From: Monarcha castaneiventris obscurior
Lineage: Eukaryota > Chordata > Aves > Passeriformes > Monarchidae
DNA: 64,000 nt
NCBI GenBank assembly: GCA_026261815.1
Contig: JAMPIT010000059.1
Coordinates: 17,594,001 to 17,658,000, forward strand
Direction: 5' to 3'
This document shows positions 50,348-61,890 of this stretch, in pieces (the first letter of the stretch is position 1; each line of letters starts with the position of its first letter). The notes beneath the pieces are model-generated. The model saw nothing but the letters and a program-made list of their open reading frames with translations, had not been told where the DNA came from and searched no databases. A program made the position numbers and the translations under genes.

Positions 50348-52212
50348 AATTATGTTCTAAATGCTTTTCACTTTATTTGCCTGACATTTCAGTTCTTAAC
50401 TGCACAATCTTAATGTTAGTTTAGGATATTTAAAAATAAAAAAAAAATAGTTCACTGCAGTGAGAAAGAGATATTAGGCAAGTAAGACCAGTAACATTTT
50501 TGAAAGTACAACTTTGGCCCCTTCTCAGTCAAAATTACACTGAAGTGATTTCAATATTTGCTATCCATTTTATATTATCTAGAAATTGCTTACAGTGCTT
50601 GTAATAAGGACTATACAATTTTAATCTTTTATTCACTCCTGGGTTTGATTTAATATCTGCTTGGCAATTAATGTAATGAATTTAGTAAGAGAGATTGAGA
50701 GGATGGAGCTCTTTTGGAGCAGACACCTGGCATACATCAGTTGCTATGGTGATTACCCAGATGTGCAAACAAGTAGAGGAAAAAATAATTATTGAATATT
50801 CCCATGGTAAAAGAAAAAAAAAAATCTAATTGATAAACAGCAAAGTAATAGGACTCAAAGTCTGGATTTTGAAACTACAAAGAAAAATGTAACATACCTA
50901 AAAAGCACCAGGAGGGAACTGCAGGAGTTTCAGTTTCTCTTGAGAGAGTGAGCAACCTGCAACATCTAGCATACTGGATTAATGATGATGTCCTGCTGTC
51001 CAAGTGTCATTTTTGCTCAGACTTGTGAAAGAGGTCCCCTAAGAACATATTGGAAAAAAGTAAACATGAAAATTGTCTCACCTCATCTATCCCCAATTCT
51101 CAGCCTTGAGAACGTGGTTTCATCACGTCTGGGATAGAACAAGGAAAGCAGAAAGGGAAAGGGGAGAGTTTTACTATTTCCCTTGGTCTACAAAGATTGA
51201 GTGTCACATTTATGATTTCATGTATAGCCAGATTTTAATATATGTGTTCCAGCAGCAGACTGAACAAAAATAAATATCCCACAGCCTAATATTAAGTTGC
51301 ACTACTGCTTCTGTTCATGGTCCTCAGAGGCCTGTTTTGCTGCTCCTGTGCTCAAATCTACAACTGTCTCATAAACTGTTAACATCACTTACACAAACAC
51401 ACAGAGAAGAAGAAGAAAAGGTCTTGAATATGAAATGAGACTGGTGAATTTTACTGTTTATTTCACACTGCATCAGGGCCTATTCCAACTGCATACTTCT
51501 TGGGATTAATCTAGATTTGTCACATTGGAAGGCAACATCTTGCAAAGTGGGCATTGAAGCTGATTGGAACCTAATGATGTATAGTGACAATAATTGCTTG
51601 CAAAATAAATTCTGTGAAGAAGACTTGTATTAAATGACACAGAAATAATAGCTTTAGCATTCTTTCTCCCTGGTGATTTTGAGACAAAGAAGGTGTGCAT
51701 GGAGAACAACACTAACTGTGCCACAGAGAAGAGTGCAGAGCCAGATGGGTATCCCTATGTTAAGCAATGCCAGAAGCCACCAGGGAAGGGAAGAAAGGCA
51801 AATTGAATGACTATAGTTGAAAGTCTGTAGCTCCAAAACATCAAAATACCTCATTAATATTCCTTCCCCTAAACTCTCTATAGCACTTTTTTTCCCCTCT
51901 CTTTTTTTCCCACAGCAGCTGACAGATCTATCTTTGGTTCCCACATTTACTTTTAATAATATAACCTGGGGAGACTCAACAAAAATATGTTGAAATACTG
52001 CAATACTTCAAACACAAAATATTGTAATATAATATATTATATTTATTTTTAAATTCATTTTAATGGCTAATAAATTCTTCAAAAGAGAAGGAACTATCTA
52101 TTAACTGCATGAATGCAAGGATAACAGATTTTTAATTTTCCATTCTTTCGAAGGGATGGCAAACACGTTTCTCTGACGTGGTTCCAGCCTACAGTTTTAA
52201 GAAATCTAAAGG
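50348..52212. other. Unique sequence with an RFX-like motif
   Basis: No gene or repeat family recognised. An X-box-like site lies at 50740-50753 (GTTGCTATGGTGAT). A G/C-balanced patch at 51290-51380 is unassigned. Confidence 0.45.
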
Positions 52213-52277
52213 AAAAAAATAAAATAAAATAAAATAAAATAAAATAAAATAAAATAAAATAAAATAAAATAAAATAA
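52213..52277. repeat. (AAAAT)n microsatellite
   Basis: A run of aaaat/aaata pentanucleotide units, about 12 copies, nearly perfect. Confidence 0.97.
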
Positions 52278-52525
52278 TTAACTTTAAAAATCCTCTCTGG
52301 AGTGGAAAATGAGGCAACTTACAAGTTGGTTGATTGAATGAGTTTAAAAGTCATGACCCATAACCAGATGAGGACACCTACCTGCAAATAAATAAGGTTA
52401 AGCAAAGAGAGACATCAAATGCATTGTGTCCATTCAATTTCTATCTTTATTCCTCTATGTATTTTAGTTTTTTTCAGATTATTAAAGAAAGGAAGGAAGA
52501 AACTAAACAAAGGGAAGATAGGGAA
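52278..52525. other. Unique spacer between two microsatellites
   Basis: Nothing recognised. Confidence 0.4.
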
Positions 52526-52650
52526 GATGGATGGATGGATGGATGGATGGATGGATGGATGGATGGATGGATGGATGGATGGATGGATGGATGGATGGAT
52601 GGATGGATGGATGGATGGATGGATGGATGGATGGATGGATGGATGGATGG
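52526..52650. repeat. (GGAT)n microsatellite, about 31 perfect units
   Basis: 125 uninterrupted bases of the GATG/GGAT tetranucleotide. It translates as MDGW repeats (plus) or IHPS repeats (minus) in open frames of 80-127 codons. These frames are repeat artefacts. Confidence 0.98.
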
Positions 52651-55600
52651 GATTCTGGTAGACTCTAATGTATTTGTGAGCCTTTTCTGAACACCCTCCC
52701 TTGAAAACTTTCCTTTGGAAATCCCACTTCCAACAGCCAAAACAATGGGAGTCCAGATTGAAGAGGTTTCTGACCTGGAGTTTCTGTTCTGTATACAAAC
52801 ATTAAATACATTTTTCAAAACCAAGAACTAGGGCAAACACTAAGTTGCAGTTAAAGTACAAGGCAGCCAATTTTTTTAAGTTAGCAACATGACTGAATAT
52901 TTAATGTTTCTTGCCAAAGAGATAATGGTGGCTAAAGGTTCTTAGAGCAATTTACTTGAATGATGGTGGGAGCTGTTTATGCTTAACTCAGAAAAGCAGG
53001 AATTTAGGGTGAAATGAAGAGTTAATTTCAGGGACATTGCAGTGACATTGACAAATTATTTTTTGCTTGTCACCATGGTGGCAGTTGAAGAAGTGCCTCT
53101 ATTTCTTTAAAATTGTAAATTATAGATAAAGAAAGACCACTACTTCTATCTTAATCCTCAATTATTGTATATATAAAAAGGCCACCATTGAGTGCCTATA
53201 TCCTGTTAAACTTGATCTGGATCTTATTCCCTCAGTGTATGCAGTTGGTTTCCATGCCCATTTTAAAAGACTTCTACTCTGTGACTATTCTCCCACAAGA
53301 ATAGCAATTATGCATTTGATTTTAATAACTGGTATAAACCCACAAGTCTCCAGGTACTTACAAACAGTTATATAGGATTTTTAACTTCTTGTATGTGGGC
53401 TGAATAGAAATATTTGAAAATCATTACTGCTCAGGAACACAAGCTCATGCATTTTCTGTCCTCAAAGGAGTAAGAAACAGCCAGGGGCAAACCTCACTTC
53501 TGTGATAGGATAAAGTTCATTGGCAGCAGAGTTAGCATGTAGATAAGCTATCAGGTGTATAGTGAGGACATGAACTCCCTAGTGTGATGTCAAGAGTCAT
53601 TCTTCAAGAGCTGTCTGCTTGCAAGGCCTAGTTCGTGGCAGTGGCTAAGGCAATGCCAAGAACAGTGCTGCAGGAATCCTCAAATCCTTCCCCCGCAGGT
53701 ATTTGGAATGTTACTTCAATCAGAGATATCAGTAGCAAAAGCAGCTCTACCACTTAAGCCAGAGAATATGTTATTTTCTGTTTCTCGTGCTTTGTGCTGA
53801 AATAGTAACACACAGGAGGGACTATCTCACATTCAGCCCCAAGAAAGACAGCTCTAGAAAAGTTTCACAGAGTAAGATAGCACTGACCAAAGCAAAAGCA
53901 GCCTTACTTTTCACTATCAGAGAAGGTTTGTCTTCATTTCAAGTTTAAAAACTGCTACCCAGGATCTAATTTATGGTATTTTGTTCTCAAGAAAGCCTCG
54001 GCACCAGTATTGAAGTAGCAATTGGTATGCTATTCCACTCTGTAACTACTTCAAAGGGAAATATTTTGTCTTTAGTGAAGACTTTTCATGTGACATATAA
54101 CAAGGGTTAACACTTTTTTTTTCTGCACAGTGGACTATATTAATATGTCAGTCTTTTACTTGTGAGATTAGCAATAAATAAGTAAATAAATAACTATATA
54201 AAATGCTGCATCTTGTGCGGTCTAGTTGCCTTCAGTGTGATAGGTCATGGAAAGGGAAGATAAGGGTGGAAACAACTGAAGAGGTCACATAAAGGAGCAT
54301 GTTAAGCAGGGAGATGGAATTTTCTGTAAGAAATGTATGGGAAAACAGAAAAAGAAAAAATATAAGGAAAATAAAGCAGAAGAGAATCAAGCAGCAGGAG
54401 AAGAACAAACGAAAGGAAAAGCAGAGAAAATGACTGCTTAGGAAACAAAAAAGGCAGACTGTCTAGGATAAAGGAATGGAGAAGCAATTACTGAAAATTT
54501 TACTTTTTCAGATATGCTATTCTATTTGACCTCTAAGAAGAAATCCTTACTTTGGTTGTCTTAATAGAACAAAAAAAGCACCAAAATCTACACTCTTCTT
54601 CATACAGCACATCTGTAAGATGATCCAAGACTGCCTTCCTCCACATCCTCTAAACTGGAAGAAAATAACCTGGATATTTTCTCTGACTAATAAACAGTAT
54701 TTACAGGAAAACCACAAGTACTTTAGCAGTGTTTTTCCTAGTGCTCTGGAACTCTTGCCTATCCTTCTGTAATGCATCTGAACATTGTCCTCATTTCTAT
54801 GCCATCAGTAACCATTTTGCTTTTAGCTTTCATTTTCTTTTCTTTTTTTTTCTTAACTTAAAATCTGAACTGAGAGGCTTTTAATACTTCCTACTTAGTT
54901 TCTTTAAATAAAAAATCATGTTAAAAGTGATGCATCAGTGACATGCATTAATCATGACTAAAAGCTGTGACCATGGCTACATGAATAAAACAAATACATT
55001 AAGGGTTTCTCTGATGCCTCTTCTTCTTCTTCCTACAGTCTGGATGACTGACTTTTTTTTCTTCTTTACTCTAAAGAGGTCACTTGGGGTTCAATTGTGT
55101 TAAAGACTTCAGTATTTCTTACAAGCTTGTACCACAACTCATTGTTTCTTTGGCTCAATTTCTACTAAAAGAAGGTATTTTTCTCCCCCTTTTCAGTTAC
55201 ATCAGTTGTAATAAAAGATCCTTGAACAAGTGACAAAAAGAAGGCTGGAGAGGGAAATAAACAGTAGTATATCACAGCACTCCCCCATGATACAGGTATA
55301 AGTAGTGAAATTCTATTTCAGTACATACTGTTAACCGCAACACAACTATGGAAATCTGCGTTTCTTTCTATATTCCTGGAAATTTGAATAAATCTAACCC
55401 CTCCCTATGCTTCAACTCAATCATCTGCCTATGCAGAAGCAAATAAAATTTAGGTAATTTTAATATTGTGGCAAAAAAAAAGACTGTTGCTTATATTTAT
55501 TAAAGAAATAATTAAAACTTGCCAGAACCAGAAATGTAGTTTTGAAAAACATTGTAAAATTTTGACATGTAGCTTTGTTTCTCAACAGCCAAATTTGATC

Positions 55601-56370
55601 CTTGAAAGGATGTAGCACACACAGGCATATACTGTCTTACCTCAAAACAATGAAAACATGGGTAAAGAATGTATTTCCCAGACCTCTGAATTATATTGAA
55701 ATTAAGTATTCAGTATAAAGAATAGTAGAAAAATGAATCTGAATTTCCCCATATCTGGGTAACATTATTAGTGTCTTAGTGAAAATCACCAAGGTTTCAG
55801 TCCCCATACTGATTGAGGGAAGAATGATGCTCAAAAGGGACAGCCTTTCCAGCTCAGCCGTAGGACACTTTGTTGGGACCTATCAGTTTTTGACTCTGCC
55901 TAACCTGACAGCCAGTACAATTGACTATCCTTCTCATCCAAGTGATGGAGCAACTTTTTGACAGGAAATTCCCAAATTTGTGGTCAATACAATGACATGT
56001 TTGTAAATAAGTATAATTGTAGTGAATTGCCATTATCTGAAGAAGAAACATTTCCAGAATATTCTGTCTGACCAGCTGCACAGATCCTCCTCTGTAGTAC
56101 TGTATACACAGTTATTAATCTTGACAATAAATTCAGGCCTGACTGTAAAGTATAAACAAGTTCACGGGGTTGATTGAAGCAATACCACCTTACTATTCCT
56201 TTAAAATCCACTGGACTACCTAGGAGTGCATAATTATTAATTGACTGGGGGAATAAAGCAAATTTCAGTTTCCCTAGGTGTATGTGTTAATTTACTGCTT
56301 ACATGTGTGCATTTAGAGAACTGAAGCCTCCCACTAAGATACAAAATGTTATTAAATGGGCTTTAAATTT
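52651..56370. other. Unique AT-rich sequence
   Basis: No gene recognised in 3.7 kb. A purine-rich stretch at about 54240-54430 is low complexity. The GC-richer patch at 53560-53720 is unassigned. Confidence 0.5.
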
Positions 56371-57056
56371 AGAATCATAGAATCATTTAGCTTGGAAAAG
56401 ACCTTTAAGATCATTAAGCCCAATGGTTAACCCAGCACTGCAAAGTCCACTAAACCATGTAACCAAGAACCACTTGTATACATTTATTCAGTACCTGCAG
56501 GAATGGTGACTCAACCATTCCCTGGCCAGCCCATTCCAGAGTCTGAATACTCTTTCTGGGAACAAATTTTTCCCAATCTCCAAATCAATCTCCCGTGGAG
56601 CAACTTGAGGGCATTTACTCTCGTCCTATTGCTTGTTACTTAGGGAAGAGACTGACCCTCAGCTGGCTACAGCCTCCTTTCAGGTAGCTGTGGAGAGCAG
56701 TAAGATCCCCCTCTGAGCCTCCTTTTCTCCAGTCTAAACACTCCCAGCTCCCTCAGCTGCTCCTTGTAAGACTTGTGCTCCAGATGCTTCACCAGCTTCT
56801 TTGACCTTCTCTGGACACAGTTCAGCATCTCAATGCCCTTCCTGATTTTCGGGCCCAGAACTGGACACAGGATTTGAGGTAAGGCCTCACCCAGTGCCAG
56901 GTACAGGGGGATAATCTCTGCCCTGGTCCTGCTGGCCACATTATTGCTGATACTGGCCAGGATCTCATTGGCCTTCTTGTCCACCTGGGCCTATGCTGGA
57001 TCATGTTCACCTGAGTGACCCCAGATCCTTTTCCAGTGGGCAGCTTTCCAGTCACT
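56371..57056 (-). mobile_element. CR1 LINE, 5'-truncated
   Basis: Minus-sense CR1 of a different subfamily from the copy at 13035. The left edge shows the 3' terminus (agaatcatagaatcatttag on the plus strand). The minus frame 56984-56667 reads ILASISNNVASRTRAEIIPL, then VQRRSKKLVKHLEHKSYK and QLRELGVFRLEKRRLRGG, which is the RT-distal part of CR1 polymerase. The catalytic palm is not included. A frameshift separates these blocks from the last coding segment, and the 3' untranslated part follows down to 56371. Confidence 0.94.
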
Positions 57057-57827
57057 TAATTGGGTATTAGGCTAGATGGGCTAACCAAAAGAAGGAAATT
57101 AGTACACTTACATTTGCACCCATCCTTGGGCCTATTCTATAAAGGTTTGCCAGTATGAGCGCTGAGTAGTTCAAATTCTCTGTACGAGGTTTGCTATGTG
57201 GACTCTTGCTTACTATTGGCTTGAATCAGGCTGTGAACAAAGCAACTTTTTGCTCTCAGCAAAGAGCTTGATGGAATTATACATCTCCATCAAATTTGAC
57301 AGATTTGAATCACTGACCTAGAAATGAAAACATTCATATTCCTTTACAAATTCCCAAAGCAATCCCTTTCTTTATTATTACAATTTTAATTAAATGTGAT
57401 GGGGAAAGGATTTCAAGATTGGGTTCACAGCACTCCATTATGTACATTTTTACCTCCTTCAGCATGGATGATTTCTAGACTTAAGGTGTAGCAAAAACTG
57501 CCTATTTTTATAAGAGCAGAAACCACATAAGAAAGACATAGGAATACTTTTAGCTTAAAAACAACAAAAACAAAACAAAACAACAAAAAAAAAAAACAGA
57601 AAGAAGGAGATCTAGAATATAGCAGAATACAAAAGAATTTAAGTATCAGTACAGAAAATTTAGAATGAAAGCATAATCTGAATGTCCCAAGGTCAAGCCT
57701 ACTGAGGAAGAGACCTGATGCCTATTTCTTATTATTAAGTTCCTCACAGGTGATGTCCATTGTTTTAGTGGACAGTGAGGCTAATTAATTCTTCATAACT
57801 GTATTTAACTTTGCAATATTAAATATT
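57057..57827. other. Unique sequence between CR1 and an LTR
   Basis: No gene recognised. An A/C-rich run lies at 57558-57598. Confidence 0.45.
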
Positions 57828-58960
57828 GTAATGGGTTCACTCTGGCTAGGTGCCAAACACCCACCAAGGCCTCTCTATTACCTCCCTCCACCACTGGACA
57901 GGGGAGAGAAAATGTAACAAAGGATTCATTAGTTGAGATAAGTACTGGGAAAGACCACTAACCAAATACCACCACAGGAAAAACAGACCAGAATTAGAGG
58001 TATTAATCAAATTTTTTACTAACAAAACCAGAGCAGGATAATGACAAGTAAAATAAGACCTTAAAATTACCTTCCCCCTACTCTTCCCTTCTTCCCAGCG
58101 CTACCTTCTCCACCAGTGGTGCAGGGAGACAGGGAATGGGGGATAGTTCATCACATATTTTTTCTGTCACTGCTCAGGCAGAGGAATCCTTCCCTTGCTC
58201 AAACATGGGGTCCCTCCCATAGCAGACAGTTCTCCATTAACTTCTCCAGCATGACTCCATCCCACAAGCAACAGTTCTTCACAGACTGCTGCAACATGGG
58301 TCATTCTTCCATGGGGTGCAGTACTTCAAGGACAGGCTGCTCCAGCGTGGGTCCCCCAGAAAGTCACAAGTTCTACTAGGAAACCTGCTCCAATGTGGGC
58401 TCCTCCTTTCCATGGGTCTGCAGGTACCTGCCAGGACCCTGTTCCAGCACAGGCCTCCCATGGGTTCTCAGCCTCCTCTCAGGCATTCGTCTCTGGGAGG
58501 AGCATGCCATGCCCTGCTCTGGCATGGGTCTCCTCCATGGGCTGCAGGTGGATCTCTGCATCCCCATGGACCTCCAAGGGCTGCAGGGACACAGCTGCCT
58601 CACCATGGTCTGCACCAGGGACTGCAGGCGAATCCCAGCTCTGGCACCTGCAGCACCTCCTCCCCTTCCTTCTGCATTGCCCTTGGTGTGTGCAGTTGTT
58701 CCTCTTACATGTTCTCACCCCGCTCTTCTCTGGATGCAATTTCAACAATAACTTATTTTTCCTTCTTCTTAAATATGTTATCATATTACAGGGAGGCATT
58801 ACAACCATTTCTAATTGGCCCAGACTTGGCCAGCAGCACCTCCATTTTGGAGCCAGCTGGCATTGGCTCTGCTGGACATGGAGGATGCTCCTGGCAGATT
58901 CCGCGAGAAAGGCACCCCTGTAACCCCTCCACTACCAAAACCTGGTCTGTTCTTCAAACA
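57828..58960 (-). mobile_element. Avian ERV-type LTR, long form with internal repeats
   Basis: A 1.1-kb GC-rich block that begins TGTAATGGGTTCAC and ends near TTCAAACA. Its left 100 bases (ctggctaggtgcc, then cacccaccaaggcctctcta, then ggacaggggagagaaaat) resemble the left end of the LTR at 61288-61890. By analogy with that element the sense is minus and the left end is the R-U5 end. On the minus strand a TATTTAAG box lies at 58775-58768. From about 58190 to 58630 it contains a degenerate repeat of roughly 40 bases (ctgctccagcatggg, tcc, ccatgggctgcagg). No gag-pol sequence is present, so it is solo-LTR-like. The 239-codon frame at 58316-59035 is an artefact of its composition. Confidence 0.75.
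58190..58630. repeat. Degenerate ~40-bp repeat array inside the LTR
   Basis: Roughly nine to eleven imperfect units built from a 'ctgctccagcatgggtcc' half and a 'ccatgggctgcag' half. Examples start near 58286, 58331, 58384, 58440, 58517, 58555 and 58602. Units vary in length from about 35 to 55 bases. The same phrases occur in the eroded relic at 3960-4301. Confidence 0.7.
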
Positions 58961-61287
58961 ACTAAAAAAATCAACAAAACTTTTGGAAAATGGGTAAAAT
59001 TTTGGCAATGTTTCCTTGGAATTTTTTTAAGTTGATATTTTAATATTTTAAAACAAATATCAAATTAAAGGTTTTTATAAAGAAAATGCTTGAATTAGGC
59101 AATTTATTGATTAATGGGTTCTAAAATGGGCAAAGTGTCTTGAAAATGCACCATTAGGACATGAGGAAAAATGGAGAAAAAAGTGAATAAGAAAAATAAA
59201 ATAGCTGTGTTCTTAGATAATGCATAACCATATTATTAGCTAGAGCTAACTAAATGATCAGCTTTTTCTTGATGTTCAAACTTTAGTAGAAGGCCAAAAA
59301 AGGAAAAAAAAAAACCTTGGTTTAGTAATATTGCAATTATAGAGCCAATATGTCAACTAGAATAGTTTTATTTTAATAATTTAACACCATAGAAGGTGTT
59401 AAGAATCACCTTACTAAGGACCATATATCTAGGAATTAGATATCCCCAAGCACAAAGAAACCCCATCATCACTGTTGTGTTTCATGTGCTTAATTATGTT
59501 ACTGATTTGTAAGAAAATATTTCAGTTTTATCCAGCTTCCCTTTTTCATCTCCAGCTGTATTGAAAACATCCTTTTTCTGATTACGACCAGAAAAACCAA
59601 ATCAAATATGTACATGCTTTGTGAATAAATACATAAAATATGAGAGCCGTTCCCACTGTACTACGTATATGATATAAAATACACTCCCATTGTACTTTTC
59701 AACTATATATACAGATATTCCAAATACAGATGCAGGTGCATTACCCCTCAACACTGGATATTCTGCAAGTCATACTTAGAATTCTTCTACCACATTGTTT
59801 TTCTGTTGTTGCTGAGTGCGGGCAGTTGGTGGGAAAATGCTTTGTCTTGGAACTTTCAACCTTAATTTTATTGCCATTGAAGCTTGGCAAGTAACGGATT
59901 TCTGTGTTGTAGGAAATTCTACTGATGGAAAACATTTCCATATTTAACCTGACATTTCTTTTACAAGAAATATTTTTTTTTTCACCTTAAAACATGACAG
60001 ATTGGTTTTATTTTTAAATTATCAAATATGACAAAGCAAGGAAATAAACCAGGACAAACTGATTTTGAAAAGAAGTCTTTAAATTGCTCATTTTTAAAAC
60101 TTCATATCCAAACCTTAGTATTCTGAAGAAGTTTAAACTTAACAGTGTGACAAACCTTAAGCCACAAGGATGACCTTCTGAAAGTTAGGTACCTCAGCTG
60201 TCTTTTTTCTGTAATCAGGAAAATGAGAGAGGCACCTCTGAAACAGGAGCAATCAATTACCTCAGGATGGGTTGAATCAGGCTTTGTTCATTGTAGGCAG
60301 ATCCATGATACTCGCCTGGATAATTGCTGAACTTGAAAACAATTAAGAAAGAAGGTCTTGAACCTGTTTTTTTTTCTGCCAAATATGTGTTTAATGCAGC
60401 TTTACCCTAGATATCAATAAAGTGATTTTATTTTTGTCCCAGAAGTAATTTTAGTTCTCCAAACAGTCCAAGATAGTTAAATAAATGGGCAATAGTTGGT
60501 ATGGCACTTTCAGCTTGTATGTGATGATGTCTGTGTACATTACATCTGTATTCCTCTGAAAAGGTGTGTGCTGGATGGAGTGATTGCTCCTTCTGTAGGA
60601 ACAGCCAAGCATCAGTCACAGCAAAGGCATCCACACCAGTAGCTCTGGGAAAGGCTTCCAGGAACAGTCTCAGGACACCTGTCACTTCTTATCTTGTCTA
60701 TCAGTAGTATTACTGACTCCCATCTCTGGGGCAGACCACAGACATGTCAGAAAGAGAACTCTTCAGAGGCCAAAAGGGACCTGGTAGAGTTTGCTCCAAC
60801 TCAAGGCCACTGACATGATAAACAAACTAACTTGGAAGTAGGAATCTGCCTGGAAGGCCATAGTGGGAGAATATCTTATGAACTCTTATAGTTTCTGTTC
60901 TATCTGACAAATCACTTGCAGCTTTTTTTGTTTAAAAGTTTTGAAAAAAATTTTTCACTTACATCTTCTTCAGTTTTAAGGTTTTGGAAAACTTTCTACA
61001 GAGAAAAGGTCTGGAAAAACCCAAAGTTTTGACTGGCTTGGGATTCTATCACAACGTACCTCCACACAACAATTTAATCACATTTCCTTGAATAATTAAA
61101 GTTCTACCTATCCTGATGATCCTCTGTTAGAATTCCTGTGGTTTTCATGAACAAAAACAAAAATAAACCCCCACAATACAGTCCAGAGAAAGTATCTTAT
61201 TGACTTCATTATTTTCATTGTCATTTTGGGAACAGGAAAAACAAAGTTAGGGGAAAAGGCTTAGATACAAGTTAATACCTATCTGAG
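58961..61287. other. Unique sequence between two LTRs
   Basis: No retroviral internal domain is visible, so the flanking LTRs are not the two ends of one recognisable provirus. An 85-codon minus frame at 60428-60685 looks less biased than most chance frames but matches nothing I know. Confidence 0.45.
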
Positions 61288-61890
61288 TGGATTGACTTTG
61301 GTTGGATGTCAGATACCCACCAAGCCACTCTATAACTCTACTCCCTCAGCAAGATGGGGGAAGAAAATAAAACAGAATGAAACTCATAAGTTGAGAAAAG
61401 GAAAAAAAACAAAGCAAAGCTAAAAACAAAAACAAAAACAAAAAAAAAAAATCATGTGTTCACATGCAAAGAGATAAAGATTTTATTCTCTACTTCCCAT
61501 CAACAAGCAATGTCCAGCCACTTCCTGGGAAGCAGGACTTCAACAAGTGCAGCAGTTGCTCTGGAAGGCTAACATTTTAAGTAACAAATGCCCTCATTTC
61601 TTCCTCCTTTTTCTTTACTTTTATACCTGAGCTGACATATAGTATGGAATATTGCTTTGGTCAGTTTGAGTCAGCTGGCCTGGTTATGTTCCTTCCTAAG
61701 ATTTTGCCTACCCCCAGCCTTCTGATGGGGAGTAGAATGCTGAGAGACTGCGCCGATGCTGTGCCGGCGCTGCTCAGCAGTACCCAAAATTTGGGTATGT
61801 TATCAACACCTTTCCAGCCACCAGTGCAGAGCACAGCACTGTGAGGGCTGCTGTGGGGAAATGAACTCCAGCTCAGCCAGACCCAATACA
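61288..61890 (-). mobile_element. Avian ERV-type solo LTR
   Basis: Read on the minus strand it begins TGTATTGGGTCTGGC at 61890, as expected for an LTR start. It shows 'gactgaccaaagc'-like and 'catactatatgtcagctca' segments, then a TATA box (TATAAAAG at 61625-61618) and an AATAAA polyadenylation signal at 61487-61482, about 130 bases downstream. It ends with 'gtgggtatctgacatcc' and a CA end near 61288-61293. TATA and AATAAA in this order and spacing, with no coding sequence beside them, indicate a solo LTR. An A-rich expansion at 61400-61451 lies in its R-U5 part. No target-site duplication was matched by eye. Confidence 0.75.

Noticed and set aside
52415..52824. Open frames of 80-127 codons with MDGW or IHPS repeats
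   Set aside because: Translation of the GGAT microsatellite. All frames are open because the unit contains no stop in either orientation.
58316..59035. Longest open frame in the window (239 codons, plus strand) and overlapping frames on both strands
   Set aside because: They lie inside the GC-rich LTR at 57828-58960 and its repeat array. Several frames are open at once, which is a composition effect, and no domain is recognisable.
60428..60685. 85-codon minus-strand frame with fairly balanced composition
   Set aside because: No recognisable domain or splice-site support. I could not separate it from chance.
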